A DNA stretch of 64,000 nucleotides, taken from the NCBI RefSeq assembly GCF_023221595.1, contig NZ_CP096563.1, positions 4,955,001 to 5,019,000 of the forward strand, written 5' to 3'. This document shows positions 34,647 through 44,313 of the stretch, piece by piece. Numbering within the stretch: position 1 is the first letter of the stretch; each line of letters begins with the position of its first letter. The notes under the pieces were generated by a model. That model was not told the DNA's origin. It saw only the letters and a list, made by a program, of their open reading frames with translations, and made no database searches. The DNA is from Rhodococcus qingshengii JCM 15477. Lineage in GTDB: Bacteria > Actinomycetota > Actinomycetes > Mycobacteriales > Mycobacteriaceae. A program made the translations under genes and the position numbers.

Positions 34647-36445
34647 CTACGTTGTGTGCAGCCTTCCAGCGAGTGTCGGCGGTAGCGCCCGACGCGGTGG
34701 CTTTGCGAGACATCGGCGATGCGCGAACACTGACGTGGCGCGCGTACGGCGAACAGGTTCGCGATGTTGCCGCGGGATTGGCCGGAATCGGCGTGGGACA
34801 TGGCGATACGGTTGCATTGATGATGAGTAACCGCATCGAGTTCTACCCGATCGACGTCGGCGCCCAACACCTCGGCGCGACGTCCTTCTCCATCTACAAC
34901 ACGTCGGCACCCGAAGCCATCCAGTACATCCTCGCCAATTCCGGTGCGCGAGTGCTCGTCTGCGAGGCCCAGTACGTGGATACCGTTCGCCGATCCGGTG
35001 CCACACTCGACACGATCGTGGTCGTCGACGCGCAACCGTCTGCCCAGCAGTCCGGCACCCTGACGCTGGAGCAGATGAAGTCCTCTGCTGCCGCCGATTT
35101 CGATTTCGAGAGCACCTGGCGTGCGGTGAAACCGAACGACGTCGCCACGTTGATCTACACCTCCGGCACGACCGGCAACCCCAAGGGCGTCGAGACGACT
35201 CATGCCTGTCTGTTGTTCGAAACCACCGCCGTCAGTGCTGTACTCCCCGTCGAGTTCGGTGACCGCATCACCTCGTACATGCCGTCGGCGCACATCGCCG
35301 ATCGGCTCACCTGCCTGTACATGCAAATGGTGTTCGGCGCCCAGATCACTGTCGTGCCGGATCCGAGCCAGGTAGCGGCTGCGCTTCCGGACTGTCGCCC
35401 CACGATCTGGGGCAGCGTCCCCCGTGTGTGGGAAAAGCTGAAGGTTGCAGTCGAATCGGCCGTCGCCAACGAACCGGACGACGCGCGGCGAGTGGCATTG
35501 CAGTGGGCACTCGACGTCGGTCGCACTCGGCTCGCACACTTGCGAGCCGGTGAAACAGTCCCCGCCGAACTGGAAGCGGACTACGCCCGAGCCGATGCAA
35601 TGGTCCTCTCCGCTCTGCGTGCGAAACTCGGTTTTGCCGAACTGAAGTGGGCCATCTCTGGCGCCGCACCGATTCCGCCGGACACCTTGGCATTCTTTGC
35701 AGCCCTGGGAGTTCCGATCTCGGAGATCTGGGGAATGTCCGAGCTGACATGCATTGCGAGCACCGCACCGGCCGAGCCGACCAAGCTGGGAACGGTCGGA
35801 AAGTTGCTTCCAGGCATGGAAATGCGCATCGAGGCGGACGGTGAGCTACTGGTTCGAGGACCGTTGGTCATGAAGGGGTACCGCGGCGAACCGGCAAAAA
35901 CGGCCGAAGCGATCAGTGCAGACGGTTGGCTTTCGACCGGAGACATCGTCACGGCCGACGCAGACGGATACCTCACGGTGATCGATCGCAAGAAGGAGCT
36001 GATCATCAATGCGTCGGGAAAGAACATGTCCCCCGCTGCCATCGAGACCGCAGTGAAGACGTCGTCGTCGTTGATCGGTGAGGTCGTGGCAATCGGAGAC
36101 GGCCGAAAGTTCAACACAGCGTTGATCACTCTCAGCGCCGACGCCGCGGTCGGAGGGGCACGCTCACTGGGACTTGCGGCCGAGGCCGCGGTACTCGCCA
36201 AGGACGCTCGGATCGTCGACATCGTTGCAACTGCTGTCGCCGAGGGAAACTCGCGTCTGTCGAGGGCCGAGCAGATCAAGCGGTTTCACGTACTCACCAC
36301 GTTCTGGGAGCCAGGCGGCGACGAGCTGACACCGACGATGAAGCTCAGGCGCAAGCCGATAGCCGAGAAGTACGCGTCCGAAATTGCAGCCCTCTATGCG
36401 GATTCGGTCGTAGAGGACGTCTACGAGCCTGCGCCCTGCGCATAG
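34643..36445 (+). CDS. Long-chain acyl-CoA synthetase (AMP-forming)
   Basis: 600 residues from the ATG at 34643, overlapping the SDR stop by 4 nt. AMP-binding signature LIYTSGTTGNPKGVETTH, the downstream EIWGMSELT and LSTGDIVTADADGYLTVIDR, and the C-terminal lysine region KELIINASGKNMSP. It has the FACS/bubblegum-type length. It activates the acid product with CoA for beta-oxidation or lipid synthesis. Its last 25 bases overlap the convergent modC gene. Last gene of the seven-gene unit; the whole string resembles in outline the mycobacterial mymA operon (BVMO, SDR, acyl ligase). Confidence 0.92.
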   Translation: MTTLCAAFQRVSAVAPDAVALRDIGDARTLTWRAYGEQVRDVAAGLAGIGVGHGDTVALMMSNRIEFYPIDVGAQHLGATSFSIYNTSAPEAIQYILANSGARVLVCEAQYVDTVRRSGATLDTIVVVDAQPSAQQSGTLTLEQMKSSAAADFDFESTWRAVKPNDVATLIYTSGTTGNPKGVETTHACLLFETTAVSAVLPVEFGDRITSYMPSAHIADRLTCLYMQMVFGAQITVVPDPSQVAAALPDCRPTIWGSVPRVWEKLKVAVESAVANEPDDARRVALQWALDVGRTRLAHLRAGETVPAELEADYARADAMVLSALRAKLGFAELKWAISGAAPIPPDTLAFFAALGVPISEIWGMSELTCIASTAPAEPTKLGTVGKLLPGMEMRIEADGELLVRGPLVMKGYRGEPAKTAEAISADGWLSTGDIVTADADGYLTVIDRKKELIINASGKNMSPAAIETAVKTSSSLIGEVVAIGDGRKFNTALITLSADAAVGGARSLGLAAEAAVLAKDARIVDIVATAVAEGNSRLSRAEQIKRFHVLTTFWEPGGDELTPTMKLRRKPIAEKYASEIAALYADSVVEDVYEPAPCA

Positions 36446-37506
36446 ATCAGCGTCTCGGTGGCCTTGACCACAAACGTAGCGGCCGATCCCGGAACCAGAT
36501 CGAGCTCGGCCGCTGCGCTCGCCGTGATGTCGGCAGACAAGCCCGGCTGGCCGGCTTCGTCCTCGGCTCGGACTCGGACGACATCGCCTCGATTTTCGAT
36601 CTCCGCGATCGTGACCGCAAACGCGTTTCGTGGGCTCCCGTGAGGCGGATCCAGGTAGACCGACACTGCTCGCGGCTCGAAGACTGCCACGGCGGCACTG
36701 CCGGCCGGTAGGTCGGTCTCCGTCTGGCCCGCGATATCCACCCCGACCGGACTTCTGAGCATTCCGTCTCCGGCCATCGTGCCGCTGCGCAAGTTGATCC
36801 CTGCGATGCGTGCTGCAAATGCACTACGCGGGCGAGTCAGAACTGTTCGTACGTCACCACGTTCGACGACCCGGCCGCCGTCCAGCACGACAACGGTGTC
36901 GGCAAGGGCCAGCGCATCCAGAGCGTCGTGCGTGACGAGCACGGCCGTGCGATCTCCTGTTCGGAGCACTCTACGCAGCAACGACCGCAATGCCGGGGCG
37001 GAGGCGACGTCGAGCGCAGACATCGGTTCGTCGAGCAGGAGTAGTTCGGGTTCGGCAGCCAATGCCCTCGCCACTGCGACTCGTTGCGCTTGACCGCCGG
37101 AGAGCTGTGACGGCTTGCGGTCAGCCAATTCGGCGGCGTCGACTGCGTCGAGCCAGTGGCGCGCGGAATCGGCGGAATCGCGACGCGACCGCCCTGCACT
37201 GCGCGGCGCGAACGCCACGTTCGCGGCCGCACTGAGGTGGGGAAAGAGAAGTGCCTCTTGCGCGAGTAGAGCAGTGCCGCGCCGATGCGGCGCCAACGCG
37301 ACTCCCCTACCGGTATCGGTGAGAACGCGGGAATTCAGTTCGATCAACCCACGCCGCGGGTGATGTAGTCCGGCAACCGCCGCCAGTACCGTCGACTTGC
37401 CTGCGCCGTTCGGTCCGAGGACAGCGGTCACCTCACCGGCCGCGACGTCGAACGTCGCAACGACGTCGCGCTCCGGAATCTCGATGTCGACGTGGAGGCC
37501 ACTCAC
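36421..37506 (-). CDS. modC: Molybdate ABC transporter ATP-binding protein
   Basis: 361 residues, GTG start overlapping the modB stop. Walker [16 protein letters not shown], signature [16 protein letters not shown], Walker [13 protein letters not shown], and a C-terminal Mop/TOBE domain (about 290-355: [40 protein letters not shown]) that binds molybdate. Energises molybdate uptake with ModB and ModA. Together the three support molybdenum-cofactor enzymes. Confidence 0.94.
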   Translation of the reverse strand: MSGLHVDIEIPERDVVATFDVAAGEVTAVLGPNGAGKSTVLAAVAGLHHPRRGLIELNSRVLTDTGRGVALAPHRRGTALLAQEALLFPHLSAAANVAFAPRSAGRSRRDSADSARHWLDAVDAAELADRKPSQLSGGQAQRVAVARALAAEPELLLLDEPMSALDVASAPALRSLLRRVLRTGDRTAVLVTHDALDALALADTVVVLDGGRVVERGDVRTVLTRPRSAFAARIAGINLRSGTMAGDGMLRSPVGVDIAGQTETDLPAGSAAVAVFEPRAVSVYLDPPHGSPRNAFAVTIAEIENRGDVVRVRAEDEAGQPGLSADITASAAAELDLVPGSAATFVVKATETLIYAQGAGS

Positions 37507-38312
37507 AACGAACCCGCCGATCCGCGTCCACGCACCGCAACCACGATGACCACCGCGACTACGACCAACACCAGCGAAAGCGCTACCGCTGCATCCGGAT
37601 CGGTCTCACGCTGGAGATAGATTTCCAACGGCAGGGTACGCGTGACCCCTTGCAGACTTCCCGCGAACGTCAGCGTTGCACCGAACTCCCCCAGTGCGCG
37701 AGCGAAAGCCAGCACTGCCCCTGACACCAGACCGGGAAGCACCAGCGGCAAAGTCACCCGGCGAAGCACGGTGGTCGGGCGGGCTCCGAGCGTCGAGGCT
37801 ACGGCCTCGTATCGTGTGCCCGCAGTGCGTAGCGCACCTTCGAGGCTGACGACGAGGAACGGTAGCGCGACAAACGTCTGCGCCAGGACCACCGCGGTTG
37901 TCGAGAATGCTATCTGGATGCCGAGCACTTCCAACTGCTCACCGATCAACCCTTTGCGCCCGAACGTGTACAGCAACGCGATACCGCCCACCACGGGCGG
38001 CAGAACCAGCGGGAGCAGAATCAAGGATCGAAGAACGGACAGTCCCCGAAAATGACTGCGCGCCAACACCGCGGCCATCGGTACGCCGAACAGGATGCAC
38101 AGCAGCGTGCTCATCGCTGCTGTCTTCAAACTCAGTTTCAACGCGGCAACCGACGATTCGGAAGTCACGAGTTCCCAGAACTGCGACCACTGCACGGTGG
38201 CCAGCATCGCGGCCAAGGGAGCGATGACAAACGCCCCGCCGATCAGCGCGGGAAGGTAAATCCATACCGGCAACCCGAGCGGAGCCCGGACCGCCGGTCG
38301 TAGGTGTGTCAC
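37503..38312 (-). CDS. modB: Molybdate ABC transporter permease
   Basis: 269 residues with five or six hydrophobic segments and the permease EAA loop ([20 protein letters not shown] then [21 protein letters not shown]). The block [20 protein letters not shown] is characteristic of ModB/CysT-like permeases. Starts with GTG overlapping the modA stop. Forms the channel of the molybdate importer. Confidence 0.94.
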   Translation of the reverse strand: MTHLRPAVRAPLGLPVWIYLPALIGGAFVIAPLAAMLATVQWSQFWELVTSESSVAALKLSLKTAAMSTLLCILFGVPMAAVLARSHFRGLSVLRSLILLPLVLPPVVGGIALLYTFGRKGLIGEQLEVLGIQIAFSTTAVVLAQTFVALPFLVVSLEGALRTAGTRYEAVASTLGARPTTVLRRVTLPLVLPGLVSGAVLAFARALGEFGATLTFAGSLQGVTRTLPLEIYLQRETDPDAAVALSLVLVVVAVVIVVAVRGRGSAGSL

Positions 38313-39118
38313 GGGGCAGCGAATCCCGCGTCACCCAGAACTGCCAAGCCCTTGGGGCCCTTCACGAGATCGACGAACTTGGTTGCCGTTTCCGAATTCT
38401 TCGAATCCTTCAGCACCGCAATCTGGTACAGGTTGACCACCGTGGTGGCTTCCGGGAACGCGACGGTCTGAACCTTGTCACCAGCGGACTTCGCGTCGGT
38501 GACGTAAACGATGCCGGCATCGGCCTGCCCGGACGTCACCTTGTTGAGAACGTCGGTCACCGACGATTCTTCGCTGACGGGCGAGAGGGTCTCGCCTGTG
38601 GCCGTCTCGACCTTCTTCGTAGCCGCGCCACAAGGGACCTGCGGAGCGCAGATCACCAGTTGCGTCCCCTCCTTTGCCAGATCGGCGAACGACGCGATGC
38701 CCTTCGGATTGCCCGGCGGCACAACAATCGTCAAGGTGTTGCTCGCGAAGTCCGAGGGCGACCCCGCGACGACGCCGGCGTCGGTGGCCTTGGTCATGTT
38801 GGCGGCGTCAGCCGAGGCGAACACGTCAGCCGGTGCGCCCTGGGTGATCTGAGCGACGAGGTCCGAGGACCCGGCAAAGCTGAATGTGACCGATGAACCG
38901 GGGTTCTCGGACTCGAATTCCTTGCCGAGTTCGGTGAAGCTGTTCTTGAGTGACGCCGCTGCGAAGACGGTGATGCTTCCCGTGGCACTATCACTGGAAG
39001 TGGTTGTGGTCGGAGCGGCCGACGACGTCTCCGACGAAGAATTGTCGGATGAACTACAACCGGTCACCAGGGCAAGCGAAAAGGCACCTGCTGCAACAAG
39101 TCCGACTACACGCTTCAC
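38309..39118 (-). CDS. modA: Molybdate-binding lipoprotein
   Basis: 269 residues. Lipoprotein signal with lipobox LALVTGC (Cys21), then [40 protein letters not shown] and [10 protein letters not shown], the classic ModA motifs that bind the MoO4 oxyanion. GTG start with GGAGGAAATT upstream. Three-gene modABC order on the minus strand, preceded 25 nt upstream by a molybdenum-type regulator. Confidence 0.94.
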   Translation of the reverse strand: MKRVVGLVAAGAFSLALVTGCSSSDNSSSETSSAAPTTTTSSDSATGSITVFAAASLKNSFTELGKEFESENPGSSVTFSFAGSSDLVAQITQGAPADVFASADAANMTKATDAGVVAGSPSDFASNTLTIVVPPGNPKGIASFADLAKEGTQLVICAPQVPCGAATKKVETATGETLSPVSEESSVTDVLNKVTSGQADAGIVYVTDAKSAGDKVQTVAFPEATTVVNLYQIAVLKDSKNSETATKFVDLVKGPKGLAVLGDAGFAAP

Positions 39119-39143
39119 GAATTTCCTCCAGTATGTTCAAAAA

Positions 39144-39539
39144 CTACGGCGTTTCCACGATGACCGTGGTGGCCTTCACGATTGCGACTCCGATACTCCC
39201 GACCTCGAGTCCGAGCTCCCGAACCGCGTCGGTACTCATCAACGAGACGACAGTGAAGGGCCCACACTGCATTTCGACCTGAGCCATCACCTTGTCGGTG
39301 ACGACCTTGGTGACGAGGCCGGCGAACCGGTTGCGGGCCGAACTCGCACCCGTGAGCGGATCGGCCGGTGCGGGTCCGGCGTTGGACCGGGCGAAGCCCG
39401 CCAACTCGGCACCGTCGATGACCTTGCGGCCGGAGTCGTCCGTCGTCGCGGTGAGAAACCCACCGTCGACCCACCGCCGGACGGTGTCGTCACTGACACC
39501 GAGCAGGCCGGCAGCTTCGCGGATTCGAATGTTGGGCAC
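39144..39539 (-). CDS. HTH-TOBE molybdenum-responsive regulator (ModE-like role)
   Basis: 131 residues from the GTG at 39539. N-terminal excisionase/MerR-type HTH (IRIREAAGLLGVSDDTVRRW, VDGGFLTA), then a single TOBE/Mop domain (NRFAGLVTKVVTDKVMAQVE, TVVSLMSTDAVRELGLEVGS). It combines a DNA-binding with an oxyanion-binding module, which is how many actinobacteria replace ModE. The start is chosen where the HTH fold begins; a longer frame to 39608 runs into the inverted repeat. Probably senses molybdate and regulates modABC and itself. Confidence 0.85.
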   Translation of the reverse strand: MPNIRIREAAGLLGVSDDTVRRWVDGGFLTATTDDSGRKVIDGAELAGFARSNAGPAPADPLTGASSARNRFAGLVTKVVTDKVMAQVEMQCGPFTVVSLMSTDAVRELGLEVGSIGVAIVKATTVIVETP

Positions 39540-39580
39540 CAGGTGATCGTAGGTCGCAAGTGCGGACCTAACAAGCCGAA

Positions 39581-39633
39581 ATGCTCCGCAGATGCGTGAA
39601 CTAGTCAATCATGATCACGTATCTGCGGAGCAT
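39581..39633. repeat. Long inverted repeat upstream of the Mo regulator
   Basis: ATGCTCCGCAGAT (39581-39593) and ATCTGCGGAGCAT (39621-39633) are perfect 13-bp complements; with a G-U pair and CGTG/CACG inside, the stem can reach 18 bp around a 17-nt loop. No T-run follows on either strand, so it is more like an operator or RNA structure than a terminator. It sits between the AhpD-like gene end and the regulator start. Confidence 0.65.
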
Positions 39634-39664
39634 TGTCGATAGTTGCCGTAGACGAATCAGCGCA

Positions 39665-40243
39665 TCATTCTTCTGCCCAGGGCACACGGCAGGAGTCGGT
39701 GCTGAACCCCTGCTCGGTAATCCCCAACGCCGAATACATCCGGGCGCGCATGTTTTCGAGCCCGATCTGATAGGTCAGTTCCACGACGCCCGCTCGCCCG
39801 AACCTGCGCTCGAGATCCGCGACCTGTTCGTCCGTCACCCCGTTCTCCCCATGGGGGTCACCGGTCATGGCGTCGGCGTAGGCGATCGCGGCCCGCTCGT
39901 CTTCGCTGTACTTCGATGAATCCCGGTAGTTCGCGATCTCTTTCAACTTGTCGATGTCCAAACCGTCCAAGCGCGAGAGCATCGTCCCGAAGTCGACACA
40001 CCACGAGCAGCCGACAGTCCAGGCGACGCGATAGACGGCCAGTTCACGAATGTTCGACGGCAGCACCTTCGACGCCTTCTGCACAGCCATTTCGTGGCGG
40101 GCAGCCGCTACGAACAATTTCCGATGGTTGGCCAGGACGGCAAAGGGCTCGGGGACTTCGTCGTACTGCCTGGCGGCGAATTTGTATGCCACTTTGATCA
40201 ACGGACTGGCTTCTGACGGTGTCACTGCGGGAATGCGAGTCAT
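39665..40243 (-). CDS. AhpD-like carboxymuconolactone decarboxylase family protein
   Basis: 192 residues from the ATG at 40243 (GGAGG upstream; the upstream in-frame start at 40270 lacks one). The core VAWTVGCSWCVDFGTMLSRL carries the CxxC pair and downstream acidic/His environment of AhpD-type alkylhydroperoxidase proteins. It likely reduces peroxides using thiol chemistry, or has an unknown decarboxylase-fold function. It is upstream of the Mo regulator on the same strand but separated from it by the long inverted repeat. Confidence 0.88.
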   Translation of the reverse strand: MTRIPAVTPSEASPLIKVAYKFAARQYDEVPEPFAVLANHRKLFVAAARHEMAVQKASKVLPSNIRELAVYRVAWTVGCSWCVDFGTMLSRLDGLDIDKLKEIANYRDSSKYSEDERAAIAYADAMTGDPHGENGVTDEQVADLERRFGRAGVVELTYQIGLENMRARMYSALGITEQGFSTDSCRVPWAEE

Positions 40244-40378
40244 GGCAAGCCTCCGTATGTTCTGGGGCACCGGATTCGATGCTCTCTACAGAGTTGGACG
40301 ATGGCGGCGATTCAAACGTGACAAGCACCGCGTCCGAGCGGATGTGAGGATGCGGTGTCAGCCGACTAAGCTGCAAAG

Positions 40379-41569
40379 ATGCCTTCGACGCCCCGCAACC
40401 GCACCGTCTCGCGTCTGCAGCCGTTCGCATCCACGATCTTCGCCGAGATGACAGCGTTGGCCACACTTCACGACGCGGTCAACCTCGGTCAGGGCTTTCC
40501 GGATACCGACGGTCCTGCGGCCATGCTCGAGGTAGCGCGCCGAGCCATCGCCGAGGGCGTCAATCAATACCCGCCCGGTCCGGGCATGCCCGTCTTGCGT
40601 CAGGCCATCGCGGAGGATCGGCGCATCCGCTACGGACTCGACAGTGATCCCGACTCCGAAGTTCTGGTCACCGTCGGCGCCACCGAGGCGATCAGTGCTG
40701 CGATTCTCGGACTGGTCGAACCCGGCGAAGAAGTAGTGCTGATCGAGCCGTACTACGACTCCTACGCTGCATCCGTCGCGTTGGCAGGCGCTGTACGTCG
40801 CACAGTTCCGTTGGTAACCGCGGGAGACGGATTTGCGGTCGATCTCGATGCATTGCGCGGCGCGATCACCGCCAAGACGAAGATGCTGATCGTCAACAGT
40901 CCTCACAACCCCACCGGCACCGTATTCACCGATCACGAACTTCGAGCGATCGCCGAACTCGCGTGCGAACGCGACCTGATCGTGTTGAGCGACGAGGTCT
41001 ACGAGCACTTGGTCTTCGACGGCCTCACCCACACACCGATGGCGTCGCTCCCGGGCATGCGTGAGCGCACCGTCACGGTGTCCAGTGCCGCAAAGACTTT
41101 CAATGTCACCGGCTGGAAAACCGGCTGGGCGATCGGCCCGCGCGAACTCATCGACGGAGTCCGTGCCGCCAAGCAGTTCATGTCATTTGTTGCCGGTGCA
41201 CCGTTCCAACCGGCCGTTGCCTACGCGCTCACCAACGAACAGCCGTGGGTCGTCGAACTTCGACAGAGCTTGCAAGGCAAACGCGACGTGCTCGGTAAAG
41301 CTCTGACCGAGGCCGGTTTCACGGTGCATTCCGGTGGCGGCACGTACTTCCTCCTTGCCGACATCAGACCGTTGGGCGAAACCGATGCGGGAGATTTCTG
41401 CCGCGCACTGCCCGAGCGGATCGGCGTCGCGGCCGTTCCGGTCGACGTGTTCGCGGACAACCGCGACGATTGGAAGCACCTGGTGCGCTTCGCCTTCTGC
41501 AAGCAGGACCACATTCTGTCCGAAGCTGCACGCCGTCTCCACCTGCTCCAAGGAGCAGCGCACCCATGA
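40379..41569 (+). CDS. dapC: PLP aminotransferase, N-succinyldiaminopimelate aminotransferase (DapC) type
   Basis: 396 residues. Fold-type I aminotransferase: VNLGQGFPDTDGP, NQYPPGPGMPVLRQAIAED, TVGATEAISAAILGLV, VNSPHNPTGTV and the PLP lysine K239 in SSAAKTFNVTGWKTGW. It aligns along its length with my memory of mycobacterial DapC (Rv0858c), which makes N-succinyl-L,L-diaminopimelate for lysine and peptidoglycan. Other readings are methionine or kynurenine-type aminotransferase. The ATG at 40379 gives about 10 residues more than Rv0858c; a later GTC-near start cannot be excluded. Confidence 0.85.
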   Translation: MPSTPRNRTVSRLQPFASTIFAEMTALATLHDAVNLGQGFPDTDGPAAMLEVARRAIAEGVNQYPPGPGMPVLRQAIAEDRRIRYGLDSDPDSEVLVTVGATEAISAAILGLVEPGEEVVLIEPYYDSYAASVALAGAVRRTVPLVTAGDGFAVDLDALRGAITAKTKMLIVNSPHNPTGTVFTDHELRAIAELACERDLIVLSDEVYEHLVFDGLTHTPMASLPGMRERTVTVSSAAKTFNVTGWKTGWAIGPRELIDGVRAAKQFMSFVAGAPFQPAVAYALTNEQPWVVELRQSLQGKRDVLGKALTEAGFTVHSGGGTYFLLADIRPLGETDAGDFCRALPERIGVAAVPVDVFADNRDDWKHLVRFAFCKQDHILSEAARRLHLLQGAAHP

Positions 41570-42576
41570 CAGCGCGGACCATCCCGACCGCATTCGTCCA
41601 CCGCTATCTCGCGTTCTCGCCGGACAACGACGTCGACTTGTCGGGTGCACTGCGCGCTGCCGGGATCGACCTCGAGACACTGTCCGACCCGCGCGCCCGG
41701 CTGACCCCGACTCAGGTCACCACGTTCATCCAATCCACCTGGCAGATCACCGACGACGAATTGTTCGGCCTCGGATCCGCCCCGGTCCCCCGTGGCACTT
41801 TCCGATTGATCTGCCTGACGTTGATCCATTGCCCTGATCTCGGATCGGCCTTCGCTCGAATGTCCGACGTGATCCGTGCGCTACCGGCTCTGGCCCCACT
41901 GTCGATCGAGAAGGGCGAGGAAAGCACTCGGGTGAGTTTCGCTGTCCGAGCTCGCGAAGGCGTCGCCGAACCTGATGTCGCAGAACGTGTCACAACCGAT
42001 TTCGTCCTGATCTTGCTGCACCGATTTTCCGCATGGTTGATCGGAAAGCGCGTCCGACTTCGGGCGGTCGAGTTTCCGTACTCGGCACCGGATGCACGGT
42101 TGGCGCAGGACTACGACTACATCTTCGGAGCGCCGGTCACCTTCGGCGCGAAGCGCGCGGCACTGGAGTTCGACAACTCGGCCATGCGTGCACCGATCAT
42201 CCAAACCGAGGAGACGTTGGAGGAGTACCTCCGAGAATCTCCGATTCAGCTCATGTCCGAACGTGATTACGACAGCACTGCGTCGGCGCAGGTACGACGG
42301 GTCCTGGAGCTCGGGGTGAAGGGGCGAACCTCCACGGCCGAGGAGATCGCGGAGATGCTCTCGATCAGCGTTCCCCATCTGCGTCGACTGCTGCGGCGTG
42401 ACGGAACATCACTCAATCAACTGCGCGAGGAAGTGCTCCGCGACGTAGCCATCGCTGGTTTGCGGCGCGGAGAATCCGTCGAAGTACTCTCGGCGCGATT
42501 GGGGTTCTCCGAGCCCAGCGCCTTCCGTCGGGCCTTCAAACGATGGACCGGCGACACTCCGAGTTCGTACCGCTAG
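41566..42576 (+). CDS. AraC-family regulator with N-terminal arabinose-binding-like domain
   Basis: 336 residues from the ATG at 41566, overlapping the dapC stop by 4 nt. The N-terminal half (FIQSTWQITDDELFGLGSAP, VPRGTFRLICLTLIHC) matches the AraC-type ligand/dimerisation domain seen in OruR/VirS-like regulators. The C-terminal half has the double HTH (TAEEIAEMLSISVPHLRRLL, LGFSEPSAFRRAFKRWTGDT). Physically coupled to dapC, but its regulon could include distant lipid or catabolic genes. Ends 4 nt inside the convergent VOC gene. Confidence 0.88.
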   Translation: MTARTIPTAFVHRYLAFSPDNDVDLSGALRAAGIDLETLSDPRARLTPTQVTTFIQSTWQITDDELFGLGSAPVPRGTFRLICLTLIHCPDLGSAFARMSDVIRALPALAPLSIEKGEESTRVSFAVRAREGVAEPDVAERVTTDFVLILLHRFSAWLIGKRVRLRAVEFPYSAPDARLAQDYDYIFGAPVTFGAKRAALEFDNSAMRAPIIQTEETLEEYLRESPIQLMSERDYDSTASAQVRRVLELGVKGRTSTAEEIAEMLSISVPHLRRLLRRDGTSLNQLREEVLRDVAIAGLRRGESVEVLSARLGFSEPSAFRRAFKRWTGDTPSSYR

Positions 42577-42998
42577 CTGACGCAGAACTCGTTTCCTTCG
42601 GGATCGGTCATCGTGATCCACACGCTCGGCCCCTGCGCTCCTCGGTGCAGGATCGTCGCCCCCACCGTCTCGAGGTGCGCTGCGACATCCTCGCGCTTGT
42701 CGCCCACTCGTATGTCGAAATGGAGCCGGTTCTTCACCGTCTTCGATTCCGGAACCAGTTGGAACAGAACGCGGGGACGTTCGGGATGCTCCGGATCGCT
42801 GATGGCCGCACCTTCGCGCCAGACGAGGACTCCCTCGAATGTCGTGGTGTCGGATTCCTTGGCGTGACCAGCGGCGACGAGGCCCCTGATGAAGTCTTCG
42901 TCGCTGGGCTCCGCTGCCCACCCGAGTGCTGCGGCCCACCACTTCGCCTGTTCGTGCGGATGTGCCGAATCTACTGTGACTTGAAATTCGTATCCCAT
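42573..42998 (-). CDS. VOC (glyoxalase-like) superfamily protein
   Basis: 141 residues. Starts MGYEFQVTVDSAHPHEQAKW, then KTVKNRLHFDIRVGDKREDV, then WITMTDPEGNEFCVS, the paired beta-alpha-beta-beta-beta modules of the VOC superfamily with potential metal ligands His and Glu (LHFDI, GNEFC). The short single-chain form is often a bleomycin-resistance-like or glyoxalase-like protein. Substrate not identifiable. Confidence 0.85.
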   Translation of the reverse strand: MGYEFQVTVDSAHPHEQAKWWAAALGWAAEPSDEDFIRGLVAAGHAKESDTTTFEGVLVWREGAAISDPEHPERPRVLFQLVPESKTVKNRLHFDIRVGDKREDVAAHLETVGATILHRGAQGPSVWITMTDPEGNEFCVS

Positions 42999-43055
42999 GT
43001 TCCGACGTTAACGCCGACCACCGACACCTAGTGAAGGTTCAGCCGAGCCCGGGAG

Positions 43056-43496
43056 TCAGTCGACGCTCTTGATGGTCTTCATGGTGATCAACGATGTCAC
43101 CCGCGAGACAGCCGGAAGCCCGCTGAGCTTGGTGACCATGAAGTTCTCATACGTCGCGAGATCTTTCACCGCGACCCGAATGAAGTAGTCGGGAATTCCG
43201 AACAACCGCCGACATTCGATCACTTCGTCGAAGGCGGCGACCTGGGATTCGAAGTCCTCGATGGTGGCCTGGTCATTGACTCCGATCTCGGCGGTGACGA
43301 TCACCTGAAATCCTCGACCGAGCGCTTCCTGACTGACGATCGCCCGGTACCCGGTAATGATTCCGTCGGCTTCGAGCTTCTTCACCCGACGCAGGCAAGG
43401 TGAGGGTGTCAGACCCACCAGATCCGCCAACTCGGTGTTGGTCAAACTCGAGTCCTGGCGTAGGTGAAACAAAATTGCGTCATCCATGGCATCCAT
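43056..43496 (-). CDS. lrp: Lrp/AsnC-family regulator
   Basis: 146 residues from the ATG at 43496, chosen because MDAMDDAILFHLRQDSSLTN is the standard N-terminus of the family; an upstream GTG at 43514 is possible. HTH: TNTELADLVGLTPSPCLRRV, KKLEADG. RAM ligand domain: IPDYFIRVAVKDLATYENFM. Divergently transcribed from brnFE with 79 nt between, the arrangement known in Corynebacterium glutamicum, where Lrp senses branched-chain amino acids or methionine and activates the exporter. Confidence 0.93.
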   Translation of the reverse strand: MDAMDDAILFHLRQDSSLTNTELADLVGLTPSPCLRRVKKLEADGIITGYRAIVSQEALGRGFQVIVTAEIGVNDQATIEDFESQVAAFDEVIECRRLFGIPDYFIRVAVKDLATYENFMVTKLSGLPAVSRVTSLITMKTIKSVD

Positions 43497-43575
43497 CGCA
43501 CTATTATTGCGCACTGTTCAATATGTGGGCATTCTGAGCAATCGATCACCTCGATCTTTGTTATAGATTTGCGTC

Positions 43576-44313
43576 GTGATCGAACCAGCATCGTCGACGG
43601 CCGCACCGGCCGTCGAACTCCCACCGCGAACCCCGGCGTGGCGGCACGCCTTCCAGCTGTCGCTACCGGTTGGATTCGGCCTGCTCCCACTCGGGATCGC
43701 ACTTGGCGTTCTTGTGGTCCAACAAGGGCTCAGCCCTTGGTGGGCAGTCGCTTTCACCTCGCTGATCTACGCAGGATCGCTGGAGTTTCTCGCGGTCGGA
43801 ATGGTCGCGGCCATGACACCGCTGCCGTACGTCGCTCTGACCGCACTGCTGGTCAACTTTCGACATGTGTTCTACGCCTTGAGTTTTCCGCTGGAAAAGA
43901 TTCGCAACCCCTTCGCCCGCTTCTACAGCATGTTCGCGCTGACCGACGAGGCCTATGCGATGTCGGTAACTGCCGATCCCAAGGCACTCACCGGACGCGT
44001 CATCGTCTACTCCCAGCTGTACCTGCACGGCTACTGGATCGGTGGCGCGATCCTGGGCGCGACGGCAGGACAGTGGATTCCGGACTCGATCGTCGGCCTC
44101 GACTTCGCCCTGACGGCGTTGTTCGTCGTCCTCTCGATCGAAGCGATTCGCGCACAAAACGGATTCGCGGTGCCGGTCGCCGCGGTCACCTGCGCTCTGG
44201 TCGCCCGGCTCGCAGCGCCGGACCACATGCTGCCAATTGCGATGGGCGCCTTCGTGCTCTTCCTGATCGGGCGCTTTGTCTACGACTCACGAAAGGCGAA
44301 GATCGATGCCTGA
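43576..44313 (+). CDS. brnF: Branched-chain amino acid exporter large subunit (AzlC/BrnF)
   Basis: 245 residues, GTG start. Multi-helix AzlC-family protein with SLPVGFGLLPLGIALGVLVV, SLIYAGSLEFLAVGMVAAMT, NFRHVFYALSFPLEKI and FALTDEAYAMSV. With the small AzlD subunit (overlap 8 nt) it exports isoleucine, leucine, valine and methionine in C. glutamicum (BrnFE). The position opposite lrp supports this assignment. Confidence 0.92.
   Translation: MIEPASSTAAPAVELPPRTPAWRHAFQLSLPVGFGLLPLGIALGVLVVQQGLSPWWAVAFTSLIYAGSLEFLAVGMVAAMTPLPYVALTALLVNFRHVFYALSFPLEKIRNPFARFYSMFALTDEAYAMSVTADPKALTGRVIVYSQLYLHGYWIGGAILGATAGQWIPDSIVGLDFALTALFVVLSIEAIRAQNGFAVPVAAVTCALVARLAAPDHMLPIAMGAFVLFLIGRFVYDSRKAKIDA

Noticed and set aside
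34643..42576. AraC gene at 41566 as the VirS-like regulator of the mymA-like operon
   Set aside because: It is 5 kb away, coupled to dapC, and the operon already has two TetR genes and matching palindromes.
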